A stretch of 64,000 bases of DNA from Oceanicaulis sp. BBD 1991-10. Its GTDB lineage: Bacteria; Pseudomonadota; Alphaproteobacteria; Caulobacterales; Maricaulaceae. The notes below the pieces were generated by a model that saw only the letters and a program-made list of their open reading frames with translations, had not been told where the DNA came from and ran no database searches. The DNA is taken from NCBI GenBank assembly GCA_001657295.1, contig LYSW01000001.1:62001-126000 (forward strand), in the 5' to 3' direction. Both the position numbers and the translations under genes were made by a program. Positions 1 to 8,814 of this stretch are shown piece after piece (position 1 is the stretch's first letter; the number at the start of each line of letters is the position of its first letter).

Positions 1-454
1 GATCCTGCAGGTCGCGCAAATGCGCTTCTCGCGCCCCGACCTGTCGCTGGGCACGCCGGCGCCGACCGGCTTCTCGCTGGCGAGCCTTGACTTCATGCGG
101 ATCGCTGAGATCGCGGTGCTCTTCATCACGGCCGTGCTGATCATCTTCCTGGTCGCGCGTCCCTTGATCAAAGGCGCTGTGAGCGGCGGCGCGCCGGCGC
201 TGGCCGGACCGGCCGCCACGGCCGGCGTCGCGGCGCTGCCCGCAGCGGCGCAGGCGGCCTTGCTGCCGGAATCCGGCGATGGTCCGGCCATGTTGCCGAG
301 CGCGGAAGGCGAGGAAGACGATAATATCGACATCGCCCAGATCGACGGCCAGGTGAAGAAGTCCTCCCTGCGCAAGGTCGCCTCCCTGGTCGACCAGCAC
401 CCCGATGAAACCGTGAGCATCCTGCGCACCTGGATGCATGAGAACGCGTCATGA
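1..454 (+). CDS. fliF: Flagellar MS-ring protein FliF, C-terminal part
   Basis: This is the 3' end of fliF; the 5' part lies before the window and the reading frame is open from base 2. FliF forms the MS ring in the inner membrane. The visible part has the hydrophobic second membrane segment ([20 protein letters not shown]), an Ala/Pro-rich cytoplasmic linker, and the acidic C-terminal tail that contacts FliG, ending [12 protein letters not shown]. The stop overlaps the fliG start by four bases (ATGA), so the two are translationally coupled. An internal ATG at base 20 is not the true start. The identification rests on the C-terminal signature and the flagellar order that follows. Confidence 0.9.
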   Translation, partial: ILQVAQMRFSRPDLSLGTPAPTGFSLASLDFMRIAEIAVLFITAVLIIFLVARPLIKGAVSGGAPALAGPAATAGVAALPAAAQAALLPESGDGPAMLPSAEGEEDDNIDIAQIDGQVKKSSLRKVASLVDQHPDETVSILRTWMHENAS

Positions 455-1476
455 GCCGCCGCGGCCGAAAGATCGACGATCCCAGCGAGCTGGCGGGTCC
501 TGAAAAGGCCGCCGTGCTCCTGCTCGCGCTGGGCGACGAGCAGCGCGGCGTCTGGGAGCAAATGGACGACGAGGAGATCCGAGTCGTTTCTCAGGCCATG
601 GTCGGCCTGGGCAATGTGACCGCGAATGCGGTGGAAAAGCTCATCATCGAGTTTGTCGGCTCGATGTCCTCTACCGGCTCCATCGTGGGTTCGGTCGAGC
701 AGGCCCACCGCGTGCTGACTTCTTTCCTGCCCGAGGAAAAGGTCGACCAGATCATGGAGGAGCTGCGCGGTCCCGCAGGCCGGACCATGTGGGACAAGCT
801 GGCGAATGTGAACGAAGTCGTGCTCGCCAACTATCTCAAGAATGAATATCCGCAGACCGTCTCGGTCGTGCTCTCGAAGGTGCGGCCCGAGCACGCCTCG
901 CGGGTGCTGGCCGCCCTGCCCGAGGACTTCGCCCTTGAAGTCGTGATGCGCATGCTGCGCATGGAGCCGGTGCAGCGCGAGATCATCGAGAAGATCGAAG
1001 AGACGCTGCGCAATGAATTCATGAGCAATCTGGCGCGCACCTCCAAGCAGGACAGCCATGAACTCATGGCCGACATCTTCAACAATTTCGACCGCCAGAC
1101 CGAGAACCGCTTCCTCGCCAGCCTGGAAGAACGCAATCGCGACAGCGCGGAGAAAATCCGCTCGCTGATGTTCGTCTTTGAAGATCTCGGCAAGCTGGAT
1201 CCGCAAGGCGTCCAGACGCTGCTGCGACAGGTGCCCAAAGACCAGTTGGGCCTGGCGCTGAAAGGCGCCTCGGACACGCTGCGCGACATGTTCTTCTCCA
1301 ACATGTCCGAACGCGCCGCGAAAATACTGCGCGAGGATATGGCGGCCCTTGGGCCGGTGCGTCTGAAGGATGTCGACCAGGCGCAGCAGGCCATGGTGAA
1401 CCTGGCCAAAGACCTCGCCGCCAAGGGCGAAATCCTCATCGCCGACGGCGGCGGTGAAGACGAGCTGATCTATTAG
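451..1476 (+). CDS. fliG: Flagellar motor switch protein FliG
   Basis: FliG (341 aa, the usual length) forms the upper part of the C ring on the cytoplasmic face of FliF and meets the stator in torque generation. The N-terminal domain opens with a stretch containing [15 protein letters not shown], typical of FliG. The middle domain has an EYPQ version of the usual EHPQ motif near residue 133. The C-terminal domain carries the charged segment around residues 275-300 ([20 protein letters not shown]). The start overlaps the fliF stop. fliH-like follows after 11 bases. Confidence 0.97.
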   Translation: MSRRGRKIDDPSELAGPEKAAVLLLALGDEQRGVWEQMDDEEIRVVSQAMVGLGNVTANAVEKLIIEFVGSMSSTGSIVGSVEQAHRVLTSFLPEEKVDQIMEELRGPAGRTMWDKLANVNEVVLANYLKNEYPQTVSVVLSKVRPEHASRVLAALPEDFALEVVMRMLRMEPVQREIIEKIEETLRNEFMSNLARTSKQDSHELMADIFNNFDRQTENRFLASLEERNRDSAEKIRSLMFVFEDLGKLDPQGVQTLLRQVPKDQLGLALKGASDTLRDMFFSNMSERAAKILREDMAALGPVRLKDVDQAQQAMVNLAKDLAAKGEILIADGGGEDELIY

Positions 1477-1487
1477 GAGGCGGTGAG

Positions 1488-2135
1488 ATGAGCAAAGCCA
1501 AACCCTTCGCCTTCGACCGCGAGTTCGCGGCGGACGGCACCGTCCTGCGCGAGGGCGAGAAGATCCGCCGGGTGCTCACCGAGGATGAGGCGCAGGCGCT
1601 GGTCGCAACCGCCGCAGAGCAGGCGCGCATGACCGAGGAGGCCGATGCGGCGCGCGCCAGCGCGGAAGCCTTGCGTCAGGTGAGCGCAAAGCTGCAAGCG
1701 CTGCTCGCAAGGCTGGATGCGGAAAGCGAAGCGCTGCGGGAAGATGCCGCCCGCCTGGCGGTGGCGGCCGCGCACACCATCGCCGGCAAGGCGCTTGAGC
1801 AATATGGCGCGGACACGGTCGAGGCTTGTGCGAAAGAAGCCCTGACCGATTTGCGCGCCGAACCGCGCATCGCGGTTCGCGTGGCGCCGGGCCTGGCGGA
1901 CCCGATCGCCGAACGGCTTTACGCCTTCGCCGAAGCGGAAGGCCTGGAAGGCGCCGTCGTGGTCCGCGCGGACACCGAAGTCGCTGCGGGCGATTGCGTG
2001 CTGGAATGGCGCGCCGGTGCAGTGGAGCGCACAGCCGCCGACATCGAAGCGCGGATTGCCGAAGCGGTGAACAACTGGCTCGCCAACCCCGAAGCCGCGG
2101 ATGCGGCCGACGGCGGCGAAACCCATGCAGCCTGA
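1488..2135 (+). CDS. fliH: FliH-like flagellar export apparatus protein (FlbE type)
   Basis: This 215-aa protein sits where Caulobacter has flbE/fliH, between fliG and fliN. FliH-family proteins bind the FliI ATPase and tie it to the export gate. An early FDREF motif is followed by a long Ala/Glu-rich helix (about residues 35-100, likely coiled coil) and a C-terminal domain ending with VVVRADTEVAAGDCVLEWRAG, which matches the family's conserved DxxxxxGDCxxEW-like signature. An AGGAGG-type ribosome site lies just before the ATG. The family is assigned by layout, context and that motif; overall sequence conservation is low, as is usual. Confidence 0.85.
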   Translation: MSKAKPFAFDREFAADGTVLREGEKIRRVLTEDEAQALVATAAEQARMTEEADAARASAEALRQVSAKLQALLARLDAESEALREDAARLAVAAAHTIAGKALEQYGADTVEACAKEALTDLRAEPRIAVRVAPGLADPIAERLYAFAEAEGLEGAVVVRADTEVAAGDCVLEWRAGAVERTAADIEARIAEAVNNWLANPEAADAADGGETHAA

Positions 2136-2150
2136 GAAGGAGGCTGAGCG

Positions 2151-2528
2151 ATGAGTGAAGACGATTTGAGCTTGCCGGATCTGGGTGCGGACGCCCCGGC
2201 GGCGCCCGATCCCGCCGGCATGCCGGCTCAGACGCAGGGTGAAGGCCCCCAGGCGCTGATTGAGGACGAGATTCGCACCGCCGTGGATCTCGCCCCGGTC
2301 TTCGACGTGCCCGTGAATATCTCGGCCGTGCTCGGCAAGGCCCATGTGGACGTGAACTCGCTGCTTCAGCTCACCTCCGGCTCGGTTCTGGAGCTTGATC
2401 GCAAGGTGGGCGAGGCCATCGACATCTATGTGAACAACCGCCTGGTGGCGCGCGGCGAAGTCGTCGTCGTGGAGGACCGGCTGGGCGTGACCATGACGGA
2501 AATCATCAAAGACGGGGACACGGGTTGA
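2151..2528 (+). CDS. fliN: Flagellar motor switch protein FliN
   Basis: A 125-aa FliN of the SpoA/surface-presentation-of-antigens fold, forming the bottom of the switch C ring. After a Pro/Ala-rich N-terminus, the conserved domain runs from about residue 45 with [20 protein letters not shown] and ends with the standard [20 protein letters not shown] segment. An AAGGAGG ribosome site stands before the ATG. It lies between fliH and flbD in one transcription unit, with only short gaps. Confidence 0.96.
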   Translation: MSEDDLSLPDLGADAPAAPDPAGMPAQTQGEGPQALIEDEIRTAVDLAPVFDVPVNISAVLGKAHVDVNSLLQLTSGSVLELDRKVGEAIDIYVNNRLVARGEVVVVEDRLGVTMTEIIKDGDTG

Positions 2529-2560
2529 TCCCCGCCCAGCTTGAACAAGGAAACTGAACG

Positions 2561-3916
2561 ATGCGCGTTCTGATCGTCGGAAGCCTGGGCGGACAACTCT
2601 CCACCGCCACCAAGATCGCCATGGACCGAGGCGCCAAAGTCGCCCATGTCGACACCGTGGAGCAGGCCACAGCCTATCTGCGCGCCGGGCGCGGCGCGGA
2701 CCTGCTCATGGTCGACGTCAATTTGGATGTCGGCGCGCTGATTGCGGCCAATGAGAAGGAGCGCATCACCGCGCCGGTGGTCGCGTGCGGGGTTGATGTC
2801 AGGCCCCAGGCCGCCGCCAGCGCAATCAAGGCGGGCGCCAAGGAATTCATCCATCTTCCGCCCGAGCCGGAGCTGATTGCGGCCGTCCTCGCCGCCGTCT
2901 CCGACGATGATCGCCCGCTGATCGCGCGCGACGCGGCGATGCTGGACGTGGTCCAGCTGGCCGAGCGCATCGCACCCGCGGAAGCCAGCGTCCTGATCAC
3001 CGGCGAGAGCGGTGTCGGCAAGGAAGTCATGGCGCGCTTCGTCCATAAAAAGTCCAAGCGCGCGGCCAAGCCGTTTGTTTCGGTCAATTGCGCCGCGATT
3101 CCCGAGAACCTGCTGGAATCCGAGCTCTTCGGTCACGAGAAAGGCGCCTTCACCGGCGCGGTGGCCCGGCGCGTGGGCAAGTTTGAAGAGGCTGACGGCG
3201 GCACGTTGCTGCTGGACGAAATCAGCGAGATGGATGTGCGCCTGCAGGCCAAGCTGCTGCGCGCGCTGCAAGAACGCGAGATCGACCGGGTCGGCGGGAC
3301 CAAGCCGGTGAAGGTCAATATCCGCGTCATCGCCACCTCCAACCGCGATCTGCGCAAGGCGGTGGCCGACGGCTCCTTCCGCGAAGACCTCCTATTCCGT
3401 TTGAACGTCGTGAATCTCGCAGTCCCGGCCTTGCGCGAACGTCCCGAGGACGCCCTGGCGCTGGCGGACCATTTCCTGAAGAAATACGCCAAGGCCAACG
3501 GCGTGGAGTATCGCCCGCTCTCCGAAGCCGCCAAGACGCAGGTCACCGCCCGCGACTGGCCGGGCAATGTGCGCGAGCTGGAGAACGCCATGCATCGCGC
3601 GGTGCTGCTGGGCGCAGGCGCGGAGATCACGCCGGACGCCATCCGCATGCCGGACGGCACGCCGTTCTCCGGCGGCGGCTCCATTGCGCAGACCGCGCGC
3701 ACCGCGGCGGACGAGGCGATCAACCAGGTCGGCAAGACCGTCGCCGAGGTCGAACAGGATCTGATCCTCGACACGCTGGATCATTGCCTGGGCAACCGGA
3801 CCCACGCCGCCAACATTCTCGGGATTTCGATCCGCACCCTGCGCAACAAGCTCAAGCTTTATTCCGACCAGGGCGTGACCATCCCCGCGCCCGGCGAAAC
3901 CCGGGCGGCGGGGTGA
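2561..3916 (+). CDS. flbD: Sigma-54-dependent flagellar regulator FlbD
   Basis: A 451-aa bacterial enhancer-binding protein. Residues 1-120 are a receiver-like domain in which the acidic pair near the N-terminus is replaced (VGSLGG), though an Asp remains in MVDVN. The AAA+ domain follows with Walker A GESGVGKE, the sigma-54 contact loop GAFTGA and Walker [12 protein letters not shown] Fis-type helix-turn-helix ends the protein ([20 protein letters not shown]). In Caulobacter, FlbD activates late flagellar genes and represses early ones together with FliX. Position between fliN and flhA and the degenerate receiver both support FlbD over an NtrC-like regulator. Confidence 0.93.
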   Translation: MRVLIVGSLGGQLSTATKIAMDRGAKVAHVDTVEQATAYLRAGRGADLLMVDVNLDVGALIAANEKERITAPVVACGVDVRPQAAASAIKAGAKEFIHLPPEPELIAAVLAAVSDDDRPLIARDAAMLDVVQLAERIAPAEASVLITGESGVGKEVMARFVHKKSKRAAKPFVSVNCAAIPENLLESELFGHEKGAFTGAVARRVGKFEEADGGTLLLDEISEMDVRLQAKLLRALQEREIDRVGGTKPVKVNIRVIATSNRDLRKAVADGSFREDLLFRLNVVNLAVPALRERPEDALALADHFLKKYAKANGVEYRPLSEAAKTQVTARDWPGNVRELENAMHRAVLLGAGAEITPDAIRMPDGTPFSGGGSIAQTARTAADEAINQVGKTVAEVEQDLILDTLDHCLGNRTHAANILGISIRTLRNKLKLYSDQGVTIPAPGETRAAG

Positions 3917-3938
3917 GCTTGGATCTCCCCGACACCTT

Positions 3939-4060
3939 TCCTCCCCTGCTTGCGGGGGAGGTGTCAGCGGAGCTGACGGAGGGGGGCTTGCAGCGCTTCC
4001 GCTGTGCGCTCGCCTCCTCCGCCACTTCGTGGTCCCCCTCCCCCGCTTCGCAGGGGAGGA
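3939..4060. repeat. Intergenic inverted repeat between flbD and flhA
   Basis: Arms at about 3939-3962 and 4036-4060 are near-perfect reverse complements (tcctcccctgc ... gcaggggagga), enclosing about 75 bases. Each arm can also fold on itself (ctcccc/ggggag). It resembles the short palindromic repeats scattered between genes in many alphaproteobacteria. I saw no second copy in the window. It lies inside the flagellar transcription unit, so it could shape mRNA stability or partly terminate between flbD and flhA. Confidence 0.75.
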
Positions 4061-4087
4061 GAACATCCGGGCCGATAGGAACTCGTC

Positions 4088-6205
4088 ATGGCTGACGCCC
4101 CCGCCTCCTCCAGCGCCGCCGGCTTCGACCTTGGCGGGCTCGGCAAACGCCTGTTGCGCGGCGACGTCGCCATGGGCGTGGGCGTGCTTGCGCTTCTGGT
4201 CATGCTGCTCTTGCCGATGCCCAAGGCGCTTCTGGACGTGGCCCTGGCGATCTCGATCTGTTTTTCGGTGCTGATCCTGATGACGGCGTTGTTCATCCGG
4301 ACGCCGCTGGAATTCACAGCCTTTCCGGCGATCCTATTGATCGCGACCATGCTCCGCTTGGGCCTGAATGTCGCGTCGACGCGCCTCATCCTGTCAGAGG
4401 GTTCAACCGGCACGGAGGCCGCCGGCGACATCATCGAAGCCTTCGGCAATTTCGTGATGCAGGGCAATTTCGTCATCGGCATCATCGTCTTCATCATCCT
4501 GGTGATCGTGAATTTCGTCGTGATCACCAAAGGCTCCGGCCGCATCGCCGAAGTCGCAGCCCGCTTCACCCTGGACGCCATGCCGGGCAAGCAGATGGCC
4601 ATCGACGCCGATCTGTCCTCCGGCCTGATCACCGAGGATGAAGCGCGCAAGCGGCGCAAGGAGCTGGAGGATCAGTCCAACTTCTTCGGCGCCATGGACG
4701 GCGCCAGCAAATTCGTGCGCGGCGACGCCATCGCCGGCATCTTGATCACGTCGATCAACCTGATCGGCGGCATGATCATCGGCGTCGCCCAGTCCGGCAT
4801 GGCGTTCGGCGACGCCGCCAACACCTATTCCACCCTGACCATCGGCGACGGCCTGGTCAGCCAGATTCCGGCCTTGATCGTCTCGCTGGCCGCGGGCCTT
4901 TTGGTCTCCAAGGCCGGCGTTGAAGGCGAAGCGGATAAGGCGGTCTTCGGCCAGCTCTCCGCCAACCCGGCGGCCATGGGCATGGTCGGCGGCGCGGCGA
5001 TCGCCGTGGGATTGCTGCCCGGCATGCCGCTCCTGCCCTTCCTGGCGCTGGGCGCAGGCGCGGGCGCGATGGCCTGGTTCGGGGCCAAGGGACAAAGGCG
5101 CGCTGCGGTGGAGGAGGCGGAAGCCGTCGCCGAAGCGGAGTCAGAAGCGGCGAGCGAAGCGGCCGAGGCGGAAGCGCCCATTGAAGACACCCTGCATATC
5201 GACGAGCTGAAAATCGAGCTGGGCTATGCCCTCTTGCCTTTGATCAATGATCTGGAAGGCCGCCGCCTGACTGATCAGATCAAGGCGCTTCGGCGTAATC
5301 TGGCGCAGGAGACCGGCTTCGTCCTCCCCAGCGTGCGCATCGTCGACAATATGCAGATGCCGGGCGAGCACTACGCCATCAAGGTCAAGGAGATGGATGC
5401 CGGCGAGGGCGAGTTGAAGCCCAGCCACATCCTGGCCATGGATCCCACCGGCGCCCAGGTCGATCTGCCCGGCCAGCATGTCAAGGAGCCCGCCTTCGGA
5501 TTGCCGGCGACCTGGATTGAGGAAGGTCTGCGTGAAGAGGCCACCTTCCGCGGCTATACCCTGGTCGATCCGGCGGCGGTGCTGGTCACCCATCTCACTG
5601 AAATCCTGCGCGAAAACATGGCCGATCTGCTCTCCTATTCGGAAACGGAAAAACTGCTCGACGCGCTTCCGAAGGAACATAAGAAGCTGCTCGAGGACAT
5701 CACGCCGGGCCAGATCACGCGGGCCGGGATTCAGCGCGTCCTGCAAAACCTCCTCAAAGAGCGGGTGTCGATCCGCGATCTCGCCGCCATCGTCGAAGGC
5801 GTCGCCGAGGCCTCCGGCGCGACGCAGAATCTCGACGCGGTGACCGAACATGTGCGCACGCGTCTGTCGCGCCAGATCTGCTACTCCAATCGCGGGCCGG
5901 ACGGCGTCTTGCCGGTCCTGTCCCTGTCGCCGCAATGGGAGCAGGTCTTCGCCGAAGCATTGATCGGCGAAGGCGAACGCCGCCAGCTGGCGCTGGCGCC
6001 CACCAAGCTGCGCGAATTCGTGGCGATCGTGCGCGACGGCTTCGACCGCGCGGGGCAGGCCGGCGATGTGCCGGTGCTCTTAACAAGCCCGCAGATTCGC
6101 CCCTATGTGCGGTCTCTGGCGGAGCGCTTCCGGCCTCAGACCGTGGTGATGAGCCAGAACGAAATCCACCCCAGCGCGCGGTTGAAAACCGTGGGCCAGA
6201 TTTAG
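4088..6205 (+). CDS. flhA: Flagellar type III export gate protein FlhA
   Basis: FlhA (705 aa) is the large membrane subunit of the flagellar export gate. The N-terminal half has about eight hydrophobic segments and the FHIPEP signature region (RLGLNVASTRLIL at about 98-110, then GSGRIAEVAARFTLDAMPGK). A soluble C-terminal domain of about 350 residues begins after an Ala/Glu-rich linker near residue 345 and includes LGYALLPLIND. The ATG has a weak TAGGA ribosome site. The repeat at 3939-4060 separates it from flbD. Confidence 0.97.
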   Translation: MADAPASSSAAGFDLGGLGKRLLRGDVAMGVGVLALLVMLLLPMPKALLDVALAISICFSVLILMTALFIRTPLEFTAFPAILLIATMLRLGLNVASTRLILSEGSTGTEAAGDIIEAFGNFVMQGNFVIGIIVFIILVIVNFVVITKGSGRIAEVAARFTLDAMPGKQMAIDADLSSGLITEDEARKRRKELEDQSNFFGAMDGASKFVRGDAIAGILITSINLIGGMIIGVAQSGMAFGDAANTYSTLTIGDGLVSQIPALIVSLAAGLLVSKAGVEGEADKAVFGQLSANPAAMGMVGGAAIAVGLLPGMPLLPFLALGAGAGAMAWFGAKGQRRAAVEEAEAVAEAESEAASEAAEAEAPIEDTLHIDELKIELGYALLPLINDLEGRRLTDQIKALRRNLAQETGFVLPSVRIVDNMQMPGEHYAIKVKEMDAGEGELKPSHILAMDPTGAQVDLPGQHVKEPAFGLPATWIEEGLREEATFRGYTLVDPAAVLVTHLTEILRENMADLLSYSETEKLLDALPKEHKKLLEDITPGQITRAGIQRVLQNLLKERVSIRDLAAIVEGVAEASGATQNLDAVTEHVRTRLSRQICYSNRGPDGVLPVLSLSPQWEQVFAEALIGEGERRQLALAPTKLREFVAIVRDGFDRAGQAGDVPVLLTSPQIRPYVRSLAERFRPQTVVMSQNEIHPSARLKTVGQI

Positions 6206-6221
6206 GACCTGAGGCACCGTC

Positions 6222-7205
6222 ATGCGCCTGCGCACCTTCTCCGGCCAGACCCTCGCCAGCGTCATGGCGGAGGTGCGGCGCGAGCTGGGACCGGACGCCG
6301 TCATCATCACGACCACAGACGCGCCGGGCGGCGGGGTGGAGGTGCGCGCCGCCGCCGAACGCGGCGCGGTGAGCCCCAAGGCCGAAGCCGCCGAGACGGC
6401 TCTGCAGCGCCGCGACCGCAAGCGCCAGCGCGATCGCGGCGACGAGGCCGACGGCATCAACCGCATCGCGCGCGCTTTGTGCTGGCATGAGATTTCCGAG
6501 ACCGCGGCCGAAGCGCTGATTGAAAGCTGCGTGACGCTGGAAGACGGCGAGGCCACCGCCACCCTCGCCCGCGCGCTCGACCAGCGCTATGGCGTGCACC
6601 CCGTCGAGGCCGATCCGGGCCGGGCCATTTTGCTGGCCGGTGCGGCGGGCTCCGGCAAATCCTCCGCCATGGCCAAGCTCGCCGCCCGCGCCGTGCGTCA
6701 GGGCGTGATCCCCGTGCTGGTCAGCGCCGATATGCGCGCCGGCGCGAAGGAGCAGATGTCCGCCTACGCCAAGGCGCTCAATCTCGACTTTGAAGCGGTG
6801 GAAGGCCCGCGTGAACTGGCCGCCCTGATGGCGCGCCTGCCCGCCGGCCCGGTGCTGATCGACAGCCCGGGCATCAATCCGTTCGAACTGGACGATCTCG
6901 ATGATCTGACCGATCTGGCCAACGCCGCGGACGCCGAAGTCGTGGCGGTGTGTGAAGCCGGATCAACAGCGGGAGACGCAGAGGACGCCGCAGCTCTCCT
7001 CGCCTCCGTCGGGGCCGGCCGCGCGATCATAACCAAGCTGGACACCGCACGCCGACGCGGCGCGATGATCGGGGTGGGGGAGGCCGGCCTGGCCTTCGCG
7101 CATATCTCCGCCTCGCCCTTTATCGGCGCTGGGCTTGCGCCCGCGACCGCCCTGCGCCTGGCGCGGGCGCTGTTGGAAGATGATGGATGGGAGGCCGAGA
7201 TATGA
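6222..7205 (+). CDS. flhF: Flagellar GTPase FlhF-like protein
   Basis: A 327-aa SRP-type GTPase. The first residues (MRLRTFSGQTLASVMAEVRR) and ELGPDAVIITT match the FlhF B domain. The NG domain has P-loop GAAGSGKSS near residue 145, DSPG in place of the usual DTPG, and the TKLD guanine-specificity motif. FlhF sets flagellar site and number at the cell pole with FlhG. It is at the short end for the family. It follows flhA by 16 bases and overlaps the next gene by ATGA. Confidence 0.85.
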   Translation: MRLRTFSGQTLASVMAEVRRELGPDAVIITTTDAPGGGVEVRAAAERGAVSPKAEAAETALQRRDRKRQRDRGDEADGINRIARALCWHEISETAAEALIESCVTLEDGEATATLARALDQRYGVHPVEADPGRAILLAGAAGSGKSSAMAKLAARAVRQGVIPVLVSADMRAGAKEQMSAYAKALNLDFEAVEGPRELAALMARLPAGPVLIDSPGINPFELDDLDDLTDLANAADAEVVAVCEAGSTAGDAEDAAALLASVGAGRAIITKLDTARRRGAMIGVGEAGLAFAHISASPFIGAGLAPATALRLARALLEDDGWEAEI

Positions 7206-8008
7206 GTTTGTCCCCGCACGCAGACGACGCGCCGCGCCTGGCCGGGCCGGTTCTCGCCATCGCGTCCGGCAAGGGCGGGGTCGGCAAAACCGCGCTGACT
7301 CTGGCCCTCGCCCAAGCCTTCTCCGCGCGCAAAGCCCGAACCCTGGTCGTCGACGCCGATTTGGGCATGGCGAATATCGATGTTCAGCTGGGCCTGAACC
7401 CCAAAGGCGATCTGTCCAGCGTCGTGGCGGGCTGTTTGTCGCTGGAGGAAGCGGTCAGCCCCGCAGCCGGCGGCGCGGACAAGCGCGGCGGCTTCGACGT
7501 GCTGGCCGGCGCCTCCGGGTCCGGCGCCCTGGCCGGGCTGGACACCGGCGCAGTCGGCCGGCTGGCGGCCGGCGTGACCGCCGCGTCCTTGAGCTATGAG
7601 CGCACATTGATCGATCTGGCAGCCGGCGCGGAGCGGTCCACCATCCGCATGGCGGCGGCGGCGGACGACGTGGTGATCGTCATCAATGACGAGCCCACCT
7701 CGCTGACCGACGCCTACGCCTTCATCAAGACGCTGCGCCTGCGCGATGAGGGCGCCGCGCCCTTCGTGGTGGTCAACAATGCGCCCGACGCAGACGCGGC
7801 CCGGCGCGCCTATGCGGTCCTGTCGCGGACCTGCCAGAGCTTTCTGGGCTTCACTCCGCCCTTGGCGGCCACGGTGCGCCGCGACGCGCATATTCCAGAC
7901 GCCATTCGGGCTCAGATGCCGCTGAGCCAGCGCCATCCGGACTCCAAAGCGCTCAAGGATATCGCCGGCCTCGCCCGCGCCTTGGAACGCGGGGTCGAAA
8001 CAGTCTAG
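7202..8008 (+). CDS. flhG: MinD/ParA-like ATPase FlhG (FleN type)
   Basis: A 268-aa deviant-Walker-A ATPase with GKGGVGKTALT near the N-terminus and the switch segment VDADLGMANIDVQLG, as in FlhG/FleN. FlhG limits flagellar number and works against FlhF. The ATG at 7202 overlaps the flhF stop (ATGA) and has GGGAGG 8-10 bases upstream, so it is preferred over an in-frame ATG at 7187. The usual C-terminal amphipathic helix is not obvious. Plain MinD is unlikely given the flagellar context. Confidence 0.88.
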   Translation: MSLSPHADDAPRLAGPVLAIASGKGGVGKTALTLALAQAFSARKARTLVVDADLGMANIDVQLGLNPKGDLSSVVAGCLSLEEAVSPAAGGADKRGGFDVLAGASGSGALAGLDTGAVGRLAAGVTAASLSYERTLIDLAAGAERSTIRMAAAADDVVIVINDEPTSLTDAYAFIKTLRLRDEGAAPFVVVNNAPDADAARRAYAVLSRTCQSFLGFTPPLAATVRRDAHIPDAIRAQMPLSQRHPDSKALKDIAGLARALERGVETV

Positions 8009-8057
8009 GCTTGCCTCCTGCGTGCATTGCACCGCAGTGCAAGGCTTGGGGGAGCGC

Positions 8058-8384
8058 ATGGGACAGAACGGGCTGGGCCTGTTATTCGCCGGATTCACGT
8101 TTTTCGACGTGTTGTTCATCACCGCCGCCGCTCTGGTGGCGGCGCTGGCGATGCGCCGATGGAGCCAGCTGACCGGCGCCGCGCTGATCGCCTACGCCGT
8201 CGACGTGCTGGTGCGCTTCTCCATGGAGTATCTGGCGTCCGGGGACGTGCCGGCGAATTTCGCCTTCGACCTGGCGCTCGCCCGCCTGGACATGCATGGC
8301 CTGGCGGCGACGGTGCGGCCGCTGATCTATTTCGGCGCCATTGCGTTCCTGTTCGGGCTGAAGCATCGCTACGGCGCGCGCTAA
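8058..8384 (+). CDS. Small inner-membrane protein of unknown function
   Basis: A 108-aa protein with three or four hydrophobic segments (residues 6-30, 38-55, 85-105) and a basic C-terminus (KHRYGAR). The ATG at 8058 follows a strong GGGGGAG ribosome site; an in-frame ATG at 8022 lacks one. I do not recognise a family. It is the last gene of the flagellar run, 50 bases after flhG, and its end overlaps the convergent Spx/ArsC-like gene by four bases. Confidence 0.75.
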   Translation: MGQNGLGLLFAGFTFFDVLFITAAALVAALAMRRWSQLTGAALIAYAVDVLVRFSMEYLASGDVPANFAFDLALARLDMHGLAATVRPLIYFGAIAFLFGLKHRYGAR

Positions 8385-8728
8385 ACGCCGAGCGCCGCCT
8401 GCACGTCTTTCGTCCAGCCCACATGCACAACGCCGCCCGCTTCAAGCACCGGGCGCTTGATCAAGGTTGGATGCTCGCCCAACAGGCCCGCCGGATCGCT
8501 TTGCGCCCGGCCGCGCTGTGTTTCATCCAGACCCCGCCAAGTGGTGGAGCGTGTGTTTATCAGCCGGTCTGATCCGGCGGCCTCCAGCCAGCCCGGCAGC
8601 TTGGCCGACAGATCCGCCTCGGCGCGAATGTCGATAAGGCTCACATCGCGGCCCGCCGCCGCAAGCGCCTTGAGCGCCGTCTTGCAGGCATCGCAGTTTT
8701 TCAGGCCATAAAGGGTCAATGAGCTCAT
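8381..8728 (-). CDS. ArsC/Spx/MgsR-family thioredoxin-fold protein
   Basis: A 115-aa protein of the ArsC-like family (YffB/Spx group). It starts TLYGLKNCDACKTALKAL with a CxxC pair at residues 12 and 15 and has the family motif near LINTRSTTWRGL. The C-terminal part LLGEHPTLIKRPVL matches the conserved PxLIKRPV segment. In this group the glutathione- or thiol-dependent reductase role is usually untested. True arsenate reductase activity or an Spx role cannot be decided from sequence. It is convergent with the small membrane gene. Confidence 0.88.
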   Translation of the reverse strand: MSSLTLYGLKNCDACKTALKALAAAGRDVSLIDIRAEADLSAKLPGWLEAAGSDRLINTRSTTWRGLDETQRGRAQSDPAGLLGEHPTLIKRPVLEAGGVVHVGWTKDVQAALGV

Positions 8729-8814
8729 CGGTCCACCTTGTGCGTTTCCAGCGTCGGCTTCATGACCAGTTCATCGGCCCAAGGCAAGGTGGCGACCGCA
8801 TCGGAGGGACAAGC

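Noticed and set aside
7187..7201. Upstream ATG for flhG
   Set aside because: The ATG at 7202 has the better-spaced GGGAGG site and the ATGA overlap typical of this operon.
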